A stretch of 64,000 nucleotides of DNA from Pseudoxanthomonas sacheonensis (GCF_010093305.1 NZ_PDWS01000011.1:78151-142150), one strand, 5' to 3'; counted from the first letter of the stretch, positions 34,917-43,512 are shown. Notes: generated by a model from the letters alone, not told the origin. Numbers and translations: made by a program.

Positions 34917-34963
34917 GAAGGCCCAGTCTTTCCGGGTTTTATCCCGGATCGGCTGAGCCTTCT
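34917..34963. other. Structured intergenic element after the TetR gene
   Basis: GAAGGC at 34917 pairs with GCCTTC at 34958-34963 and an inner stem CCGGG-TTTTAT-CCCGG lies between, giving a two-stage hairpin. It could be a terminator for the TetR gene (about 80 bp downstream) or a repeat remnant. Confidence 0.4.
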
Positions 34964-35085
34964 AGTCGGAGTTCGGCTTGATCTTGTCGATTTTCGCCTT
35001 TCTCCAACGGTTGCGACTGTATTCCCGCCGACGTTACCAGCGCGTCAAGAACAACCGCCGTTCGTCGGTACATTCTTCGGCGCAT

Positions 35086-35520
35086 TCAAGGCCACCAACC
35101 GCGTCCGGTCATGGCATAGCGATCGGCGGCACGCTCGAAGGGATTGCGCACGCTGACGCCACCGCACGCCAAGTAAACAGGCAGGAACAAAGGCCCCATA
35201 ACCATGTACTGGTAGACATGCGCACGTTCATGGTCGCCGATCTTGATACGCGGGTGGTCGCAGCGGCCGGCGCGATGCTCGTAGGTCAGGCATTCGGAAT
35301 CCAGCGTGTCGCCGGTATGCAGGATGGTATTGCCGAAGGTGATCGCTCCGCCCGGCCCCCATGGCCAACGGTGGAAGACCAGCGCGGAATCCCGGCGGCT
35401 GAATTGAACGCTGGCGCCGAAAAGCAGGCCCACGCCTCCGCCGATCAGTCCGATCAGGGTGTTGGGCAGCGTCCACAGTATCCCGAGTACGCGCAACGCG
35501 GCCGAAGCGACCTTCCGCAC
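35086..35520 (-). CDS. Conserved membrane-associated protein with HERAHVYQY motif
   Basis: 144 residues. Hydrophobic N-terminus with two short segments (LRVLGILWTLPNTLIGLIGG and a following glycine-rich turn), then a beta-rich domain, and the motif GDHERAHVYQYMVMGPLFLP followed by RNPFERAADRYA. HxxxH with a downstream Glu (FERAAD) looks like a minimal gluzincin-like metal site, but the Glu of a true HExxH is absent on the right register (HERAH has E after the first His, so HERAH itself is an HExxH). A membrane metalloprotease-like activity is therefore possible but unproven. Third gene of a DUF5329-PspC-this operon, 6 bp after PspC. Confidence 0.7.
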   Translation of the reverse strand: MRKVASAALRVLGILWTLPNTLIGLIGGGVGLLFGASVQFSRRDSALVFHRWPWGPGGAITFGNTILHTGDTLDSECLTYEHRAGRCDHPRIKIGDHERAHVYQYMVMGPLFLPVYLACGGVSVRNPFERAADRYAMTGRGWWP

Positions 35521-35526
35521 CAGGCT

Positions 35527-35730
35527 TCAGTCCGCTTCCTGCGGCATCAGCAACCACAGGATCAGGTACACCAGGATGCCGGGAAACGCGGCCGAAGCGA
35601 TCGACACGATCACGAACAGCGCACGCAGCAAGGTGGAGTTCCAACCGAAACGGTGTGCGATGCCGCCCATCACTCCGGCCAGCATGCGGTCGTTGAGCGA
35701 GCGGGCGAAAGGTTTTGCCTGGTCAGCCAT
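35527..35730 (-). CDS. PspC domain protein
   Basis: 67 residues from the ATG at 35730 (GGGAG just upstream on the minus strand). The PspC signature is intact: RMLAGVMGGIAHRFGWNSTL then RALFVIVSIASAAFPGILVY, with the second part forming a transmembrane helix. PspC proteins respond to envelope stress in enterobacteria; here no PspA/B accompany it, so a general membrane role is more likely. Confidence 0.88.
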   Translation of the reverse strand: MADQAKPFARSLNDRMLAGVMGGIAHRFGWNSTLLRALFVIVSIASAAFPGILVYLILWLLMPQEAD

Positions 35731-35761
35731 TGCGATCTCCCGGAGTCGGTATTGCAAAAGT

Positions 35762-36145
35762 CTAACGCGTCGGCGCGGGTGCGGCCGCGCGGCGCAGTTT
35801 CTGCAGCTGGCCGCCGAACCAGGCCGAAGCATCCTGCTCCCTGCCCTGGCATTTCACCCGGTAGGCGCGCCCGCTCACGCTGCTTTCGCTGGCGGCGCGC
35901 TGGATGAACTGTTCGGCCGTATCGACTCTGTCCTTCTTCAGCAGGTAATCGTATTTGCGCTGCAGGTGAGCGCGCGCCTCGGCCGCGCCGTACCAGCTGC
36001 CGTTGCGCTGGAACTGGCAACCGGAATGCGACAGCGCATCCATCAGCTGTCCGATTTCCTTTTTTGCGGCCGGCGATGGTGCGGCCAAGGTCAAAGTGGA
36101 GGCCAGTAAGAGCGCGCAGAACAATAGTGCTTTCTGAAACATCAT
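35762..36145 (-). CDS. DUF5329 family periplasmic protein
   Basis: 127 residues with a signal peptide (MMFQKALLFCALLLASTLTL, cleavage near AAPS). Core: KKEIGQLMDALSHSGCQFQR, NGSWYGAAEARAHLQRKYDY, and AYRVKCQG, with the two cysteines likely paired; these are DUF5329 hallmarks. The C-terminal 20 residues are Ala/Arg-rich. Exported, function unknown. First gene of the three-gene operon. Confidence 0.82.
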   Translation of the reverse strand: MMFQKALLFCALLLASTLTLAAPSPAAKKEIGQLMDALSHSGCQFQRNGSWYGAAEARAHLQRKYDYLLKKDRVDTAEQFIQRAASESSVSGRAYRVKCQGREQDASAWFGGQLQKLRRAAAPAPTR

Positions 36146-36164
36146 TTTCGTCCGTGTGAGAACC

Positions 36165-36202
36165 GTAGGAGCGACGTAAGTCGCGACTTACGTCGCTCCT
36201 AC
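36165..36202. repeat. Palindromic repeat, GTAGGAGCGACGTAAGTCGCGA short form
   Basis: GTAGGAGCGACGTAAGTCGC immediately followed by its inverse, ending CGCTCCTAC: a 38-bp near-perfect palindrome. Lies between phaC (end 36213) and the DUF5329 gene start. Confidence 0.85.
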
Positions 36203-36212
36203 AAGTGTCCCC

Positions 36213-37283
36213 TCAGCGTGCGCGCTTGGCCAGCCATTCGTGGATGGCGGCAGGGACTTCGCGTTGGGCGCGGCTGGAAACATAGATACCTATATGGCCA
36301 CCTTTGAAACTCAACTCGGTGTAGTCGTTCGTGCCCGCAAGCTTCTGCAGCGCACGCGACGCATCGGGCGGCACCAGATGATCCTGCTCGGCGAAAATAT
36401 TGAGGATGGGCATGTCCACATAGCCCAGGTCCACCGGCTCGCCGTCGATTTCGATGCCACCGTTGACGAAGCCGTTGCCCTGGTAGAACTGCTTGATGAA
36501 CTGGCGGAAGGCCTCGCCCGCCAGATCGGGCGAATCGAAGATCCATTTTTCCATGCGCAGAAAATCCTCGACCGCGTGCTTGTCGTCCAGGATGTCGATG
36601 AGGCCCACGTATTTCTGCAGGTGCAGGCGGAACGGCTTCAACATCAGGTAGCTGGAGTTCATCAGGTCCGCAGGCACGTTGCCTAGCGTGTCGACGAACA
36701 GGTCCACGTCCATGTTCTGCGTCCAGTTGGACAGCATGTTGTCCGGCGTATGGAAATCCACCGGCGTGACCATGGTGATCAGGTTCTTGACCTTCTCCGG
36801 GTGCAGCGAGGCGTAGCACAGCGAAAACGCCCCGCCCTGGCAGATGCCGAGCAGGTTGACTGCGTCCAGCCCGAAGCTACGGCGCAGATGGTCGACCGCA
36901 CCGTCGATGAAACGGTTGATGTAGTCGTCCAGCATCAGGAAGCGGTCGGAGCGGTCCGGGTAGCCCCAGTCGATGATGTAGACGTCCTCTCCGCGCGCCA
37001 GCAGCCCCTTCACAAGCGAACGGTCGGACTGCAGGTCGACCATGTAGGGGCGGTTGACCAGCGCGTAGGCGATCAGCAACGGCACCCTGGCGGTAGGCGC
37101 CTGCTCGCCGACGAAGCGGTACAGCACCACCTTGCCGTCGCGCCATACTTCCTGTTTTTGGGTCGCCCCGTACTGGACATCGTCGACTTCCGGCAGGGTA
37201 CGCAATCCCGCGGCAAGCTTCTGCTGCAGGATCATGGCTTCCAGCGCCAGCGCATCGGGCGTCAGGTTCAACGGTCCGTTCAT
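36213..37283 (-). CDS. phaC: Class III poly(R)-hydroxyalkanoate synthase subunit PhaC
   Basis: 356 residues, the class III length. Catalytic Cys148 lies in the lipase box-like GICQGG; the Asp is in EQDHLVPPDASR and the His in GGHIGIYVSSRAQ near the C-terminus. The N-terminal NRPYMVDLQSDRSLVKGLL and WGYPDRSDRF segments are typical of PhaC. It polymerises (R)-3-hydroxybutyryl-CoA into PHB together with PhaE. It overlaps the phaE stop by four bases. Confidence 0.94.
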   Translation of the reverse strand: MNGPLNLTPDALALEAMILQQKLAAGLRTLPEVDDVQYGATQKQEVWRDGKVVLYRFVGEQAPTARVPLLIAYALVNRPYMVDLQSDRSLVKGLLARGEDVYIIDWGYPDRSDRFLMLDDYINRFIDGAVDHLRRSFGLDAVNLLGICQGGAFSLCYASLHPEKVKNLITMVTPVDFHTPDNMLSNWTQNMDVDLFVDTLGNVPADLMNSSYLMLKPFRLHLQKYVGLIDILDDKHAVEDFLRMEKWIFDSPDLAGEAFRQFIKQFYQGNGFVNGGIEIDGEPVDLGYVDMPILNIFAEQDHLVPPDASRALQKLAGTNDYTELSFKGGHIGIYVSSRAQREVPAAIHEWLAKRAR

Positions 37284-38674
37284 TTACGTACCTTTTTGCC
37301 GGCATTCTTCTGCTTGCCGAGCGCGGGGCCGTCAGGAGTGTTGGCGGCGGCATAGCGCGCCACCCAATCCTTCATCGATACCACCCGGCCGTTCCCGGAG
37401 GGAGCCGAAGCGGCTTTGACGGCCGTCTTGGTCGAAACTGGCTGTTTGGCGGGCGCGTGCCTGGTCGCGGCAGCCTTGCGGCTGGGAGCGACCGCCTTCT
37501 TCGCGGCGGCTTTTTTGGGAATCTTCTTTCCGGGTACCTGCTGCTCGACGGTGGCGGGCTTTGCCGCCAGCTTGCGCGCGGCCGTTTTGCGCGGCGCGGT
37601 CCGTTTGCTCGCCGGCTTGCGCACCGGTTGCGGCTGGCGCGCGACCTTCTTGGGCAGCTTGCGGCGCGACTTGGCTTTGGCGGAAGCGGCGACGGGCTCG
37701 GGTGCGGGCACCCGGGGCGCCGGCGCTGCCCTGCGCTCGGCGGCAGGGCGCGCGCCAGCCGCGCCGGCGCGGCGCAAGGCGCGTTCCAGATCGGCGATCT
37801 TGCGGTGCGCCGAATCGATCTCGGTCCGGGTCGGCATGCCGAACAGGCCGGTCAAGTGCTCCACTTCAAGCTGGATGGCCGCGCGCAGGCGCATCTGCGC
37901 ATTGGTCAGCGCGCCATAGACTTCGCGGAATTCGGCCGACAAGGCGATTTCGGCATACGCCTGCTCGGCCGAATCGATCCACAGGTCGAACAGCGCGCGC
38001 GCGCTGGTGAGCTGGCGGCCCGGCTCTTCGTGGGCGGTGAGCTTGTCCTCGAACACGTCGAAGGCGCGCTGCGCGCACTTCATCATCAGCGCATTGAATG
38101 CTTCGGTCTGGTGTTGGTAGTCCTGCTGCGCCAGCTGCAGCGCCTGCCAGCGCTCCTGGTGCTCGCGGTACTGTCCGAAAGCGGGCAAATGCTGCCAGTG
38201 CTGGGCCTGCTGCCGGAACCCCTCGAGATAGGGTTTGACCTGGTCCAGCCACTCGTCCAGCCCATGGGCGCCCTGCCCGCGCATGGCCTTGAACAGGTTT
38301 GGGAAAAGCATGTCCGGGAAAGGATTGTCCGCGTTGGCGCCCATCGCGCGGCGCCAGGCTTGGCCGATTTCGGAAGCGCTGTTGTCCTGGCCGGCGAATT
38401 GCGCCGCCACCTGCTGCATCTGCCCGAACCACTGGCTGGCCTGCTGGTTGAAGCGCGCGACCGCATCGTTGGCCTGGCTGGGCCCGCCGGGCATCAGTTG
38501 CGTCCACCAGTCCACCGCCTGCTGCCATTGGCTGGCCGGCTGTGCAGGAGCCGCAGCGCCCAGGCCGCCCTGCCGCATCGCCTGGCCCCAGGCGCTCCAG
38601 TACTGCCGCGCCATCGCTTCGAAATCGCCCGCGTTGCCGGGCCCGCCATTGAAACCGTTGCCGAACATTTCCAA
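37280..38674 (-). CDS. phaE: Class III PHA synthase subunit PhaE with a histone H1-like tail
   Basis: 464 residues. Residues 1 to about 300 match PhaE: helical, Gln/Trp-rich, with FPNLFKAMRGQGAHGLDEWL near 124, FEDKLTAHEEPGRQL near 208 and the dimer/PhaC-binding part LTNAQMRLRAAIQLEVEHL near 256, ending in a short coiled coil (TRTEIDSAHRKIADLERALR). Residues about 302-464 are an unusually long Lys/Ala/Pro tail (KKVARQPQPVRKPASKRTAP, KKIPKKAAAKKAVAPSRKAA), like histone H1, AlgP or PhaF tails. Such tails bind DNA in PhaF/PhaM-type granule proteins. Typical PhaE is about 350 residues. Confidence 0.88.
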   Translation of the reverse strand: MEMFGNGFNGGPGNAGDFEAMARQYWSAWGQAMRQGGLGAAAPAQPASQWQQAVDWWTQLMPGGPSQANDAVARFNQQASQWFGQMQQVAAQFAGQDNSASEIGQAWRRAMGANADNPFPDMLFPNLFKAMRGQGAHGLDEWLDQVKPYLEGFRQQAQHWQHLPAFGQYREHQERWQALQLAQQDYQHQTEAFNALMMKCAQRAFDVFEDKLTAHEEPGRQLTSARALFDLWIDSAEQAYAEIALSAEFREVYGALTNAQMRLRAAIQLEVEHLTGLFGMPTRTEIDSAHRKIADLERALRRAGAAGARPAAERRAAPAPRVPAPEPVAASAKAKSRRKLPKKVARQPQPVRKPASKRTAPRKTAARKLAAKPATVEQQVPGKKIPKKAAAKKAVAPSRKAAATRHAPAKQPVSTKTAVKAASAPSGNGRVVSMKDWVARYAAANTPDGPALGKQKNAGKKVRK

Positions 38675-38799
38675 CCCTCCCAGGCTACTTTCCGATCATA
38701 GCAATCGGCGGTTTCCTACCGGTTATTTCTGAACGTTGCCGTCCTCAAAACGAACTCACTCGGCATGAATCCATGCGCTGACCCAGACCGGCTCCGACC

Positions 38800-38846
38800 T
38801 TCCCTCACCCGCCTTCGGCACCCTCTCCCGTAAACGGGAGAGGGGT
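38800..38846. repeat. Intergenic palindromic repeat, CCCTCTCCCG-loop-CGGGAGAGGG
   Basis: CTCACCCGCCTTCGGCACCC leads into the hairpin CCCTCTCCCGTAAACGGGAGAGGG (38821-38844). A shorter member of the family at 637, 12882 and 28226. Confidence 0.75.
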
Positions 38847-38893
38847 TCGACCCCAAACTTTTCTGCCTGAATCGCGAGTATTCCCGGCTTGGT

Positions 38894-39508
38894 TCAAGGC
38901 TTGGGAATGCGTAGCGTCTTGCTGATCATCAGCGACCCGGATAGCGCGAACACCAGCACCAGCGGATGCAACAGCCACGGGCCAAGCCGAACCGAACCGA
39001 ACCACACCGAATCCCCCAGGTTGCCGCTGGTCGCGGCAGCGGCAAGCAGGATCACCAGCAGCAGGCTGGTCGGAATGGGCGTGCCCTCGAAGTACTTCAC
39101 CTTGTCGTCTTCCCCGGACAGCTGTTCGGCGGTGACGTTGTAGCGCGCCAGACGGCTGACCCCGCAGCACACGAAGTAGCTCAGCACCAGCCAGTCCCAA
39201 CCGCCCTGCAACCCGCAGGCGTAGGCCAGCGCCGCCGGGGCGACGCCGAAGGAAATCACATCGGCCAGCGAGTCCAGTTCGCGGCCCAGCGTGGACGAGG
39301 ACTTGCGCCAGCGCGCGATGCGTCCGTCCAGCGCATCGAATATGAAGGCCAGCGGGATCAGCGCCATGCCGGCCAGCAGGTCGCGCACCTGGCCTTCGTG
39401 CAGGTAGCGCATCGATGCGAACACCGCACCGGTGCCGCAGAAGGCATTGGCCAGGGTGAACCAGTCGGCCAGGTGGAAGTCGCGCAGCATGGAAAAATGG
39501 CGGGGCAT
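38894..39508 (-). CDS. pssA: CDP-diacylglycerol-serine O-phosphatidyltransferase (phosphatidylserine synthase)
   Basis: 204 residues from the ATG at 39508. The CDP-alcohol phosphotransferase signature is complete: FDALDGRIARWRKSSSTLGRELDSLADV-type motif (D-G-x2-A-R-x8-G-x3-D-x3-D) near residues 59-85, within six to seven hydrophobic helices. Makes phosphatidylserine in the inner membrane, the precursor of phosphatidylethanolamine. It is the type II (integral membrane) form. The frame is open to 39577 but the family start fits 39508. Confidence 0.9.
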   Translation of the reverse strand: MPRHFSMLRDFHLADWFTLANAFCGTGAVFASMRYLHEGQVRDLLAGMALIPLAFIFDALDGRIARWRKSSSTLGRELDSLADVISFGVAPAALAYACGLQGGWDWLVLSYFVCCGVSRLARYNVTAEQLSGEDDKVKYFEGTPIPTSLLLVILLAAAATSGNLGDSVWFGSVRLGPWLLHPLVLVFALSGSLMISKTLRIPKP

Positions 39509-39597
39509 CTCGTTCCTTCGTCCGTCGATGACGACAAGACTGCCAAAACCGGTGTTAAGACCGCAAGGCGGCAGCAAAGACCTGAGAGCGGCATCGC

Positions 39598-39718
39598 GGG
39601 AGCGGCGTCCCGCCGCGAGCTGTTAAGCCGCCAGGAAACCTCCGAACAATTCGTATGACAGATTGAAATGGCGCTCCACTGGCGCAAATTCAAAAGCTCG
39701 CGGCGGGACGCCGCTCCC
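39598..39718. repeat. Inverted repeat pair, GGGAGCGGCGTCCCGCCGCGAGCT
   Basis: The 24-bp sequence starting GGGAGCGGCGTCCCGCCGCG at 39598-39621 reappears as a perfect inverse at 39695-39718 with about 73 bp between. Lies between the pssA start and the end of the 3HB-oligomer hydrolase gene. Confidence 0.85.
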
Positions 39719-39732
39719 ACGTTCTGTGGCGA

Positions 39733-41586
39733 TCAGGGCTGCGCTGGAATCGCGAATTGCCCCGCTTCCACCGCGCCAGCACCACGCGGCTTCGCTTCAA
39801 TCACCGCATCCGAGGGGCGCCCGCCCTTGCCATCCAGCTGCGCGGACACCTGGTCCAGCGCGGCGTACACGTACGGGAGCACCGGCACATATCGCGCTCC
39901 GTAGGCAGGCAAGGCGAGGAAACCGTCGAAATGCTGCGCATGCCTGACCTGCCAGTAGCTGACCTCGCGCCCGGCGGCCTTGGATGCGGCCACATAAGGC
40001 GCGCTACTGAAAGCGGGCGGCACCAGCCCGTCGTCCAGGCCATGCACCACGACCACCGGCACGCCTTTGCGCGGTACCGTAGCCTGCGTTTGCGCCACGC
40101 CCTTGGCCAAGGCAGTGCCTGCGCCGGCATCCAGCAGTCCGCGCAGGCACTGCAATCCGGGCAGAGTGAAATCCGGCGCCGCCAGTTTGCCGTCGACGAT
40201 GCCCACGCCGGCCCCGGGAGGAATGCCGCTGCCGTCGGCGAACCAGGCGTTGCGTTCGGCTTCGGTGGAGGCGCGTGCCGAGAAATCGGCATTCTGCGCG
40301 GCGAACGAATACCCGCAGGGATGTCCGCCGATGCCGGTGCGTGCATAGGCCGAGGCATAAGTCACGGCCACTGCGCGCCACAGGTCAAAGCCGACGCTCA
40401 ACGCGCCGGCGGTCAACGCCTCATCGGTCCAGCCATGGCCACGCAGTTTTTCGTAAGCGTTTTTGGCCTGCGCCTGCGTATCGGCGCCGTCGATCAGTCC
40501 GGCGCTTTTCAATGCGGTGCAACGTGCGGTCCACAGCGGTTCGGCCTGCGCGCGCAACGGCGGCTGCGGCAGCGAATCGGCGGGCAGCCGCAACAGCGCG
40601 CAGGGCATCAGCAGGGCTGCTTCGGTGGTGTAGTCGTACAACGTGCGGCTGCCGGAACCGGGCATGTACACGTTCGGTTCGCCGGCGACCACCGCATCCA
40701 GCCAGTTCTCATCGGCGCCGTCGCCTGCCAGTTCGGCCGCACGCAGCACTGCGCCGCCGCCATTGGAAATACCGACCGCGATGACGCGCGTGTTGCCGAA
40801 GGTGAAAGGGCCTGCCTGCGGGAAGGCGCGGTCCAGCGATGCGAGCGCGAATTCGGCGGCCTGCTTCACGTGCCGGCCCCAATCGGCTTCCGGATTGTCG
40901 CCGGAATGCGCATGCTTGAAGGCCACCCCGGAGGCCCCGACCGGAACCTCCGGCTGAAACGCCAAGGCATCGCCATCGCCGCCGCGCGTTCCATCCAGAC
41001 GCACACCGGTGCGCGTTTCCAGGTCGTAGTAGTCGGTGCCGGCGCCCTTGTCGGTGTAGGCAACCGCACAACCCTTCGGCAATGCCCACGCACCGGCCAC
41101 GGCAATGGCCCCGTAAATGCCGCGCGAGCCGGACGAAGCGGTCACCACCACGCAGCGCTTGTCCAGGTCGAAGGCATCGGGCACCTGCGTCAGCACGCGG
41201 TGCGGCTGGCGTGCGCCAGGCACGGTGGCGAAAGCGGAGAATTCGCGCCCCGGCACGCTGGCCACGCTGCCGTAGACCTCGCCATAGCCGCCGGTCGGCG
41301 AAAGGTCGGCGATGCCGCGCCAGTTGTTCCAGATGGCGCGGCGGCGCAGCTCTTCGGCGGTCGGGTGGGCGGCGTCTGCGAACGCCGGCGGCGTCATCGC
41401 GCGCAACCCGGCTATTCCCAGCCCGGCGGTCAGCAGATCGTCGTTGTCGCGATGCGCGGTTTCCCGCTGAGGTTGGATCATCGCCGACGCCTCCTTGGCG
41501 CCACGGGCATGGGTGGTGCTGCAAGACGCGCCGATCAGGCAGGCCAGCAGCGCAGCAGCTGCGCGCAAAGACGGATTCCGGTTCAT
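39733..41586 (-). CDS. Exported D-(-)-3-hydroxybutyrate oligomer hydrolase
   Basis: 617 residues. An N-terminal export signal contains possible lipobox cysteines (LLAC at 16 or ASC at 22). The body matches the 3HB-oligomer hydrolase family: VVTASSGSRGIYGAIAVAGA, YTDKGAGTDYYDLETRTGV, the nucleophile region ISNGGGAVLRAAELAG and the late VVVHGLDDGLVPPAFSSAPY and RHAQHFDGFLALPAYG with the acid and histidine. It cleaves short 3-hydroxybutyrate oligomers to monomers. With phaE/phaC nearby it could serve PHB turnover; the signal suggests it acts on external or periplasmic oligomers. Confidence 0.88.
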   Translation of the reverse strand: MNRNPSLRAAAALLACLIGASCSTTHARGAKEASAMIQPQRETAHRDNDDLLTAGLGIAGLRAMTPPAFADAAHPTAEELRRRAIWNNWRGIADLSPTGGYGEVYGSVASVPGREFSAFATVPGARQPHRVLTQVPDAFDLDKRCVVVTASSGSRGIYGAIAVAGAWALPKGCAVAYTDKGAGTDYYDLETRTGVRLDGTRGGDGDALAFQPEVPVGASGVAFKHAHSGDNPEADWGRHVKQAAEFALASLDRAFPQAGPFTFGNTRVIAVGISNGGGAVLRAAELAGDGADENWLDAVVAGEPNVYMPGSGSRTLYDYTTEAALLMPCALLRLPADSLPQPPLRAQAEPLWTARCTALKSAGLIDGADTQAQAKNAYEKLRGHGWTDEALTAGALSVGFDLWRAVAVTYASAYARTGIGGHPCGYSFAAQNADFSARASTEAERNAWFADGSGIPPGAGVGIVDGKLAAPDFTLPGLQCLRGLLDAGAGTALAKGVAQTQATVPRKGVPVVVVHGLDDGLVPPAFSSAPYVAASKAAGREVSYWQVRHAQHFDGFLALPAYGARYVPVLPYVYAALDQVSAQLDGKGGRPSDAVIEAKPRGAGAVEAGQFAIPAQP

Positions 41587-41715
41587 GCGCCCAAGCTACC
41601 CCGCCCTGCCACCGGCGTCATCGTACTTTGGTACCACGCTTCGGGTACCTCTATGCTGGTAGGGTCTGACCACCCCACCCGCGCCGTGCGCGTCGCCCCG
41701 GAACATCCCGCCCAC

Positions 41716-42381
41716 ATGCCCAAGCTGCTGATCGCCGACGACCACCCGCTGTTCCGCGCGGCGCTGCGCGGCGCCGCCGCCGATGCGGTGGCGCAGCTCT
41801 CGGTACTGGAGGCCGAGACGCTGGACGGGGTGCTGGTTGCGCTGGAGGCCAATCCCGACATCGACCTGGTGCTGCTCGACCTGCATATGCCCGGCAACCA
41901 CGGGCTGGCCGGGTTGGCGGCGATCCGCGCGCAATACCCGGAAGTGGCGGTAGTGGTGGTCTCCGCCAACGACGATCCGCGCGTGGTCCGGCGCGCGCTG
42001 GACCATGGCGCCGCCGGCTATCTGCCGAAAAGCTCGGGACTGGACGAACTGCGCGATGCGATCCGCAGCGTGCTGGCCTGCGAGCAATGGTTGCCGTCCT
42101 CGCTGCGCGCGACCGTCGCGCGTTCGCAATCCTCGCAACACGACACCGAACTGGCCGCGCGCCTGGCCAGTCTTTCGCCGCAGCAGTTCCGCGTACTGAC
42201 CCTGGTGGCCGAAGGCCTGTTGAACAAACAGATCGCCGACCGCCTGGACGTGCAGGAACGCACGGTGAAGGCGCACCTGACCGCGATCTTCGACCGCATG
42301 GGCGTACGCAACCGCACCCAGGCCGGCGTAGTGCTGCGGGAGCTGGAGCTCAGCGATCCGGCGCGGCAGATGGAAGGCTGA
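41716..42381 (+). CDS. LuxR/NarL-type response regulator (CrbR/ErdR-like)
   Basis: 221 residues from the ATG at 41716 (MPKLLIADDHPLFRAALRGA). Receiver domain with phospho-acceptor Asp55 (LVLLDLHMPG), switch Ser and Lys103 (GYLPKSS). LuxR helix-turn-helix at about 153-215: LSPQQFRVLTLVAEGLLNKQ then RTVKAHLTAIFDRMGVRNRT. It is a close stylistic match to CrbR/ErdR, which control acetyl-CoA synthetase with a SLC5-fused kinase; such a kinase is encoded at 43620-46955. Overlaps the next GNAT gene by one base. Confidence 0.88.
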   Translation: MPKLLIADDHPLFRAALRGAAADAVAQLSVLEAETLDGVLVALEANPDIDLVLLDLHMPGNHGLAGLAAIRAQYPEVAVVVVSANDDPRVVRRALDHGAAGYLPKSSGLDELRDAIRSVLACEQWLPSSLRATVARSQSSQHDTELAARLASLSPQQFRVLTLVAEGLLNKQIADRLDVQERTVKAHLTAIFDRMGVRNRTQAGVVLRELELSDPARQMEG

Positions 42382-42833
42382 TGGTGTCCGCCTCCAATTC
42401 CCGACCCACCCTGCGCCCCGCCTGCATGGCGGATGCGGCGGAAGTCACCCGCCTTTGCGTGGAATTGGGCTACCCGGCTTCGGTGGAAGACATGACCGCA
42501 CGGCTGGGGGTGGTGCTTTCCGCGGGAGACCGCCAGGTGTTCGTCGTCGAAGACGGCACCAAGCTGTTGGGCTGGATCGGCGTCGAACTGCGCACCAGCC
42601 TGGAAACCGGACGCAAGGCGGAAATAGTCGGCCTGGTGGTGGATGCCCACGCACGGCGTTCGGGTACCGGCAGAAGGCTGGTGTCGGCGGCCGAGGACTG
42701 GGTGAGGCAACACGGTCTGGATGCGGTGATGGTGCGCTCCAATACCGTGCGCCTGGAATCGCACCCGTTCTATGAAGGCATCGGCTTCACGCGCAGGAAA
42801 AGCCAGCACGTTTATTTCAAGTTGCTGGAATAG
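42381..42833 (+). CDS. GNAT family N-acetyltransferase
   Basis: 150 residues from the ATG at 42381, sharing its A with the response regulator stop (TGATG), so co-translated. Motif A, LVVDAHARRSGTGRRLVSAA near residues 88-107, and the closing NTVRLESHPFYEGIGFTRRK are classic GNAT features. Small single-domain acetyltransferase; the substrate is unknown, but co-expression with the regulator is implied. Confidence 0.88.
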   Translation: MVSASNSRPTLRPACMADAAEVTRLCVELGYPASVEDMTARLGVVLSAGDRQVFVVEDGTKLLGWIGVELRTSLETGRKAEIVGLVVDAHARRSGTGRRLVSAAEDWVRQHGLDAVMVRSNTVRLESHPFYEGIGFTRRKSQHVYFKLLE

Positions 42834-42883
42834 ATAACCCTGCAGCAAGCTTCGGGGTATTTTTCAGAGCAGAACCCCGCACG

Positions 42884-42953
42884 GTAGGGCGGGCACTGCC
42901 CGCCTGCTCTTTGGTCGCGATCCGGGAAAGCGGCGGGCAATGCCCGCCCTACC
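42884..42953. repeat. Palindromic repeat, GTAGGGCGGGCACTGCCCGCC family
   Basis: GTAGGGCGGGCACTGCCCGC at 42884 and GGCGGGCAATGCCCGCCCTAC ending near 42952. Each arm is itself palindromic (GGCGGGCA-TGCCCGCC). Another copy spans 43513-43623 and a related one lies at 61661-61735. Confidence 0.85.
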
Positions 42954-42979
42954 TTTTACGTCGCAAGCGGCCGGCGGGC

Positions 42980-43468
42980 TCAGACTCGCGAAAAGTTCCA
43001 GGAAACCATGCGTCCGTCGCGGTAAGGCATCACCCCATGGAACGCACGCGGGTCGTCGTCGAAGACCAGTGGCAGGAAATGCCGGTCCCCGTCCCACAGC
43101 GGCAATTGCATGATGTCCGCCACCGGTACCCATTCCAGCGTGCCCTCCGCGTTGCTGGCATGGGGCGTGCCGGAATACTGGGTGATTACGAACAGGAACC
43201 CCAACCAGTCCTCGCCGTTCTTGCCGAAGCCGGGCCAGCTGATTGTGCCGCGCAACGACAGCGCATCGCAGTCGATGCCGGCTTCCTCGTGGATCTCGCG
43301 GCGCATGCCGGCCACCACGTCTTCATCGCGCTCGATCTTGCCGCCCAGGCCGTTGTACTTGCCCAGGTGCTGGTCGTCGGGACGTGCGTTGCGGTGGATC
43401 AGCAGCACCTTGGAGCGATCGGGCGACAGCACATAGCCCAGAGTGGCGACGATGGGGGTATAGGGCAT
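42980..43468 (-). CDS. NUDIX hydrolase (MutT-like)
   Basis: 162 residues from the ATG at 43468 (MPYTPIVATLGYVLSPDRSK). Nudix box: GGKIERDEDVVAGMRREIHEEAGI-type sequence at about residues 42-64 with all acidic residues (R-E-x2-E-E). NUDIX enzymes of this type hydrolyse oxidised or excess nucleoside triphosphates (8-oxo-dGTP in MutT). Substrate not provable here. Confidence 0.9.
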   Translation of the reverse strand: MPYTPIVATLGYVLSPDRSKVLLIHRNARPDDQHLGKYNGLGGKIERDEDVVAGMRREIHEEAGIDCDALSLRGTISWPGFGKNGEDWLGFLFVITQYSGTPHASNAEGTLEWVPVADIMQLPLWDGDRHFLPLVFDDDPRAFHGVMPYRDGRMVSWNFSRV

Positions 43469-43512
43469 GGAGGATGGCGCATTGCGAAAGATGCGCATTG
43501 TAAAGCGATGTC

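Noticed and set aside
39757..41715. Long N-terminal extension of the LuxR response regulator frame
   Set aside because: The extension is antisense to the 3HB-oligomer hydrolase; the regulator starts at ATG 41716 with MPKLLIADDH, the normal receiver start.
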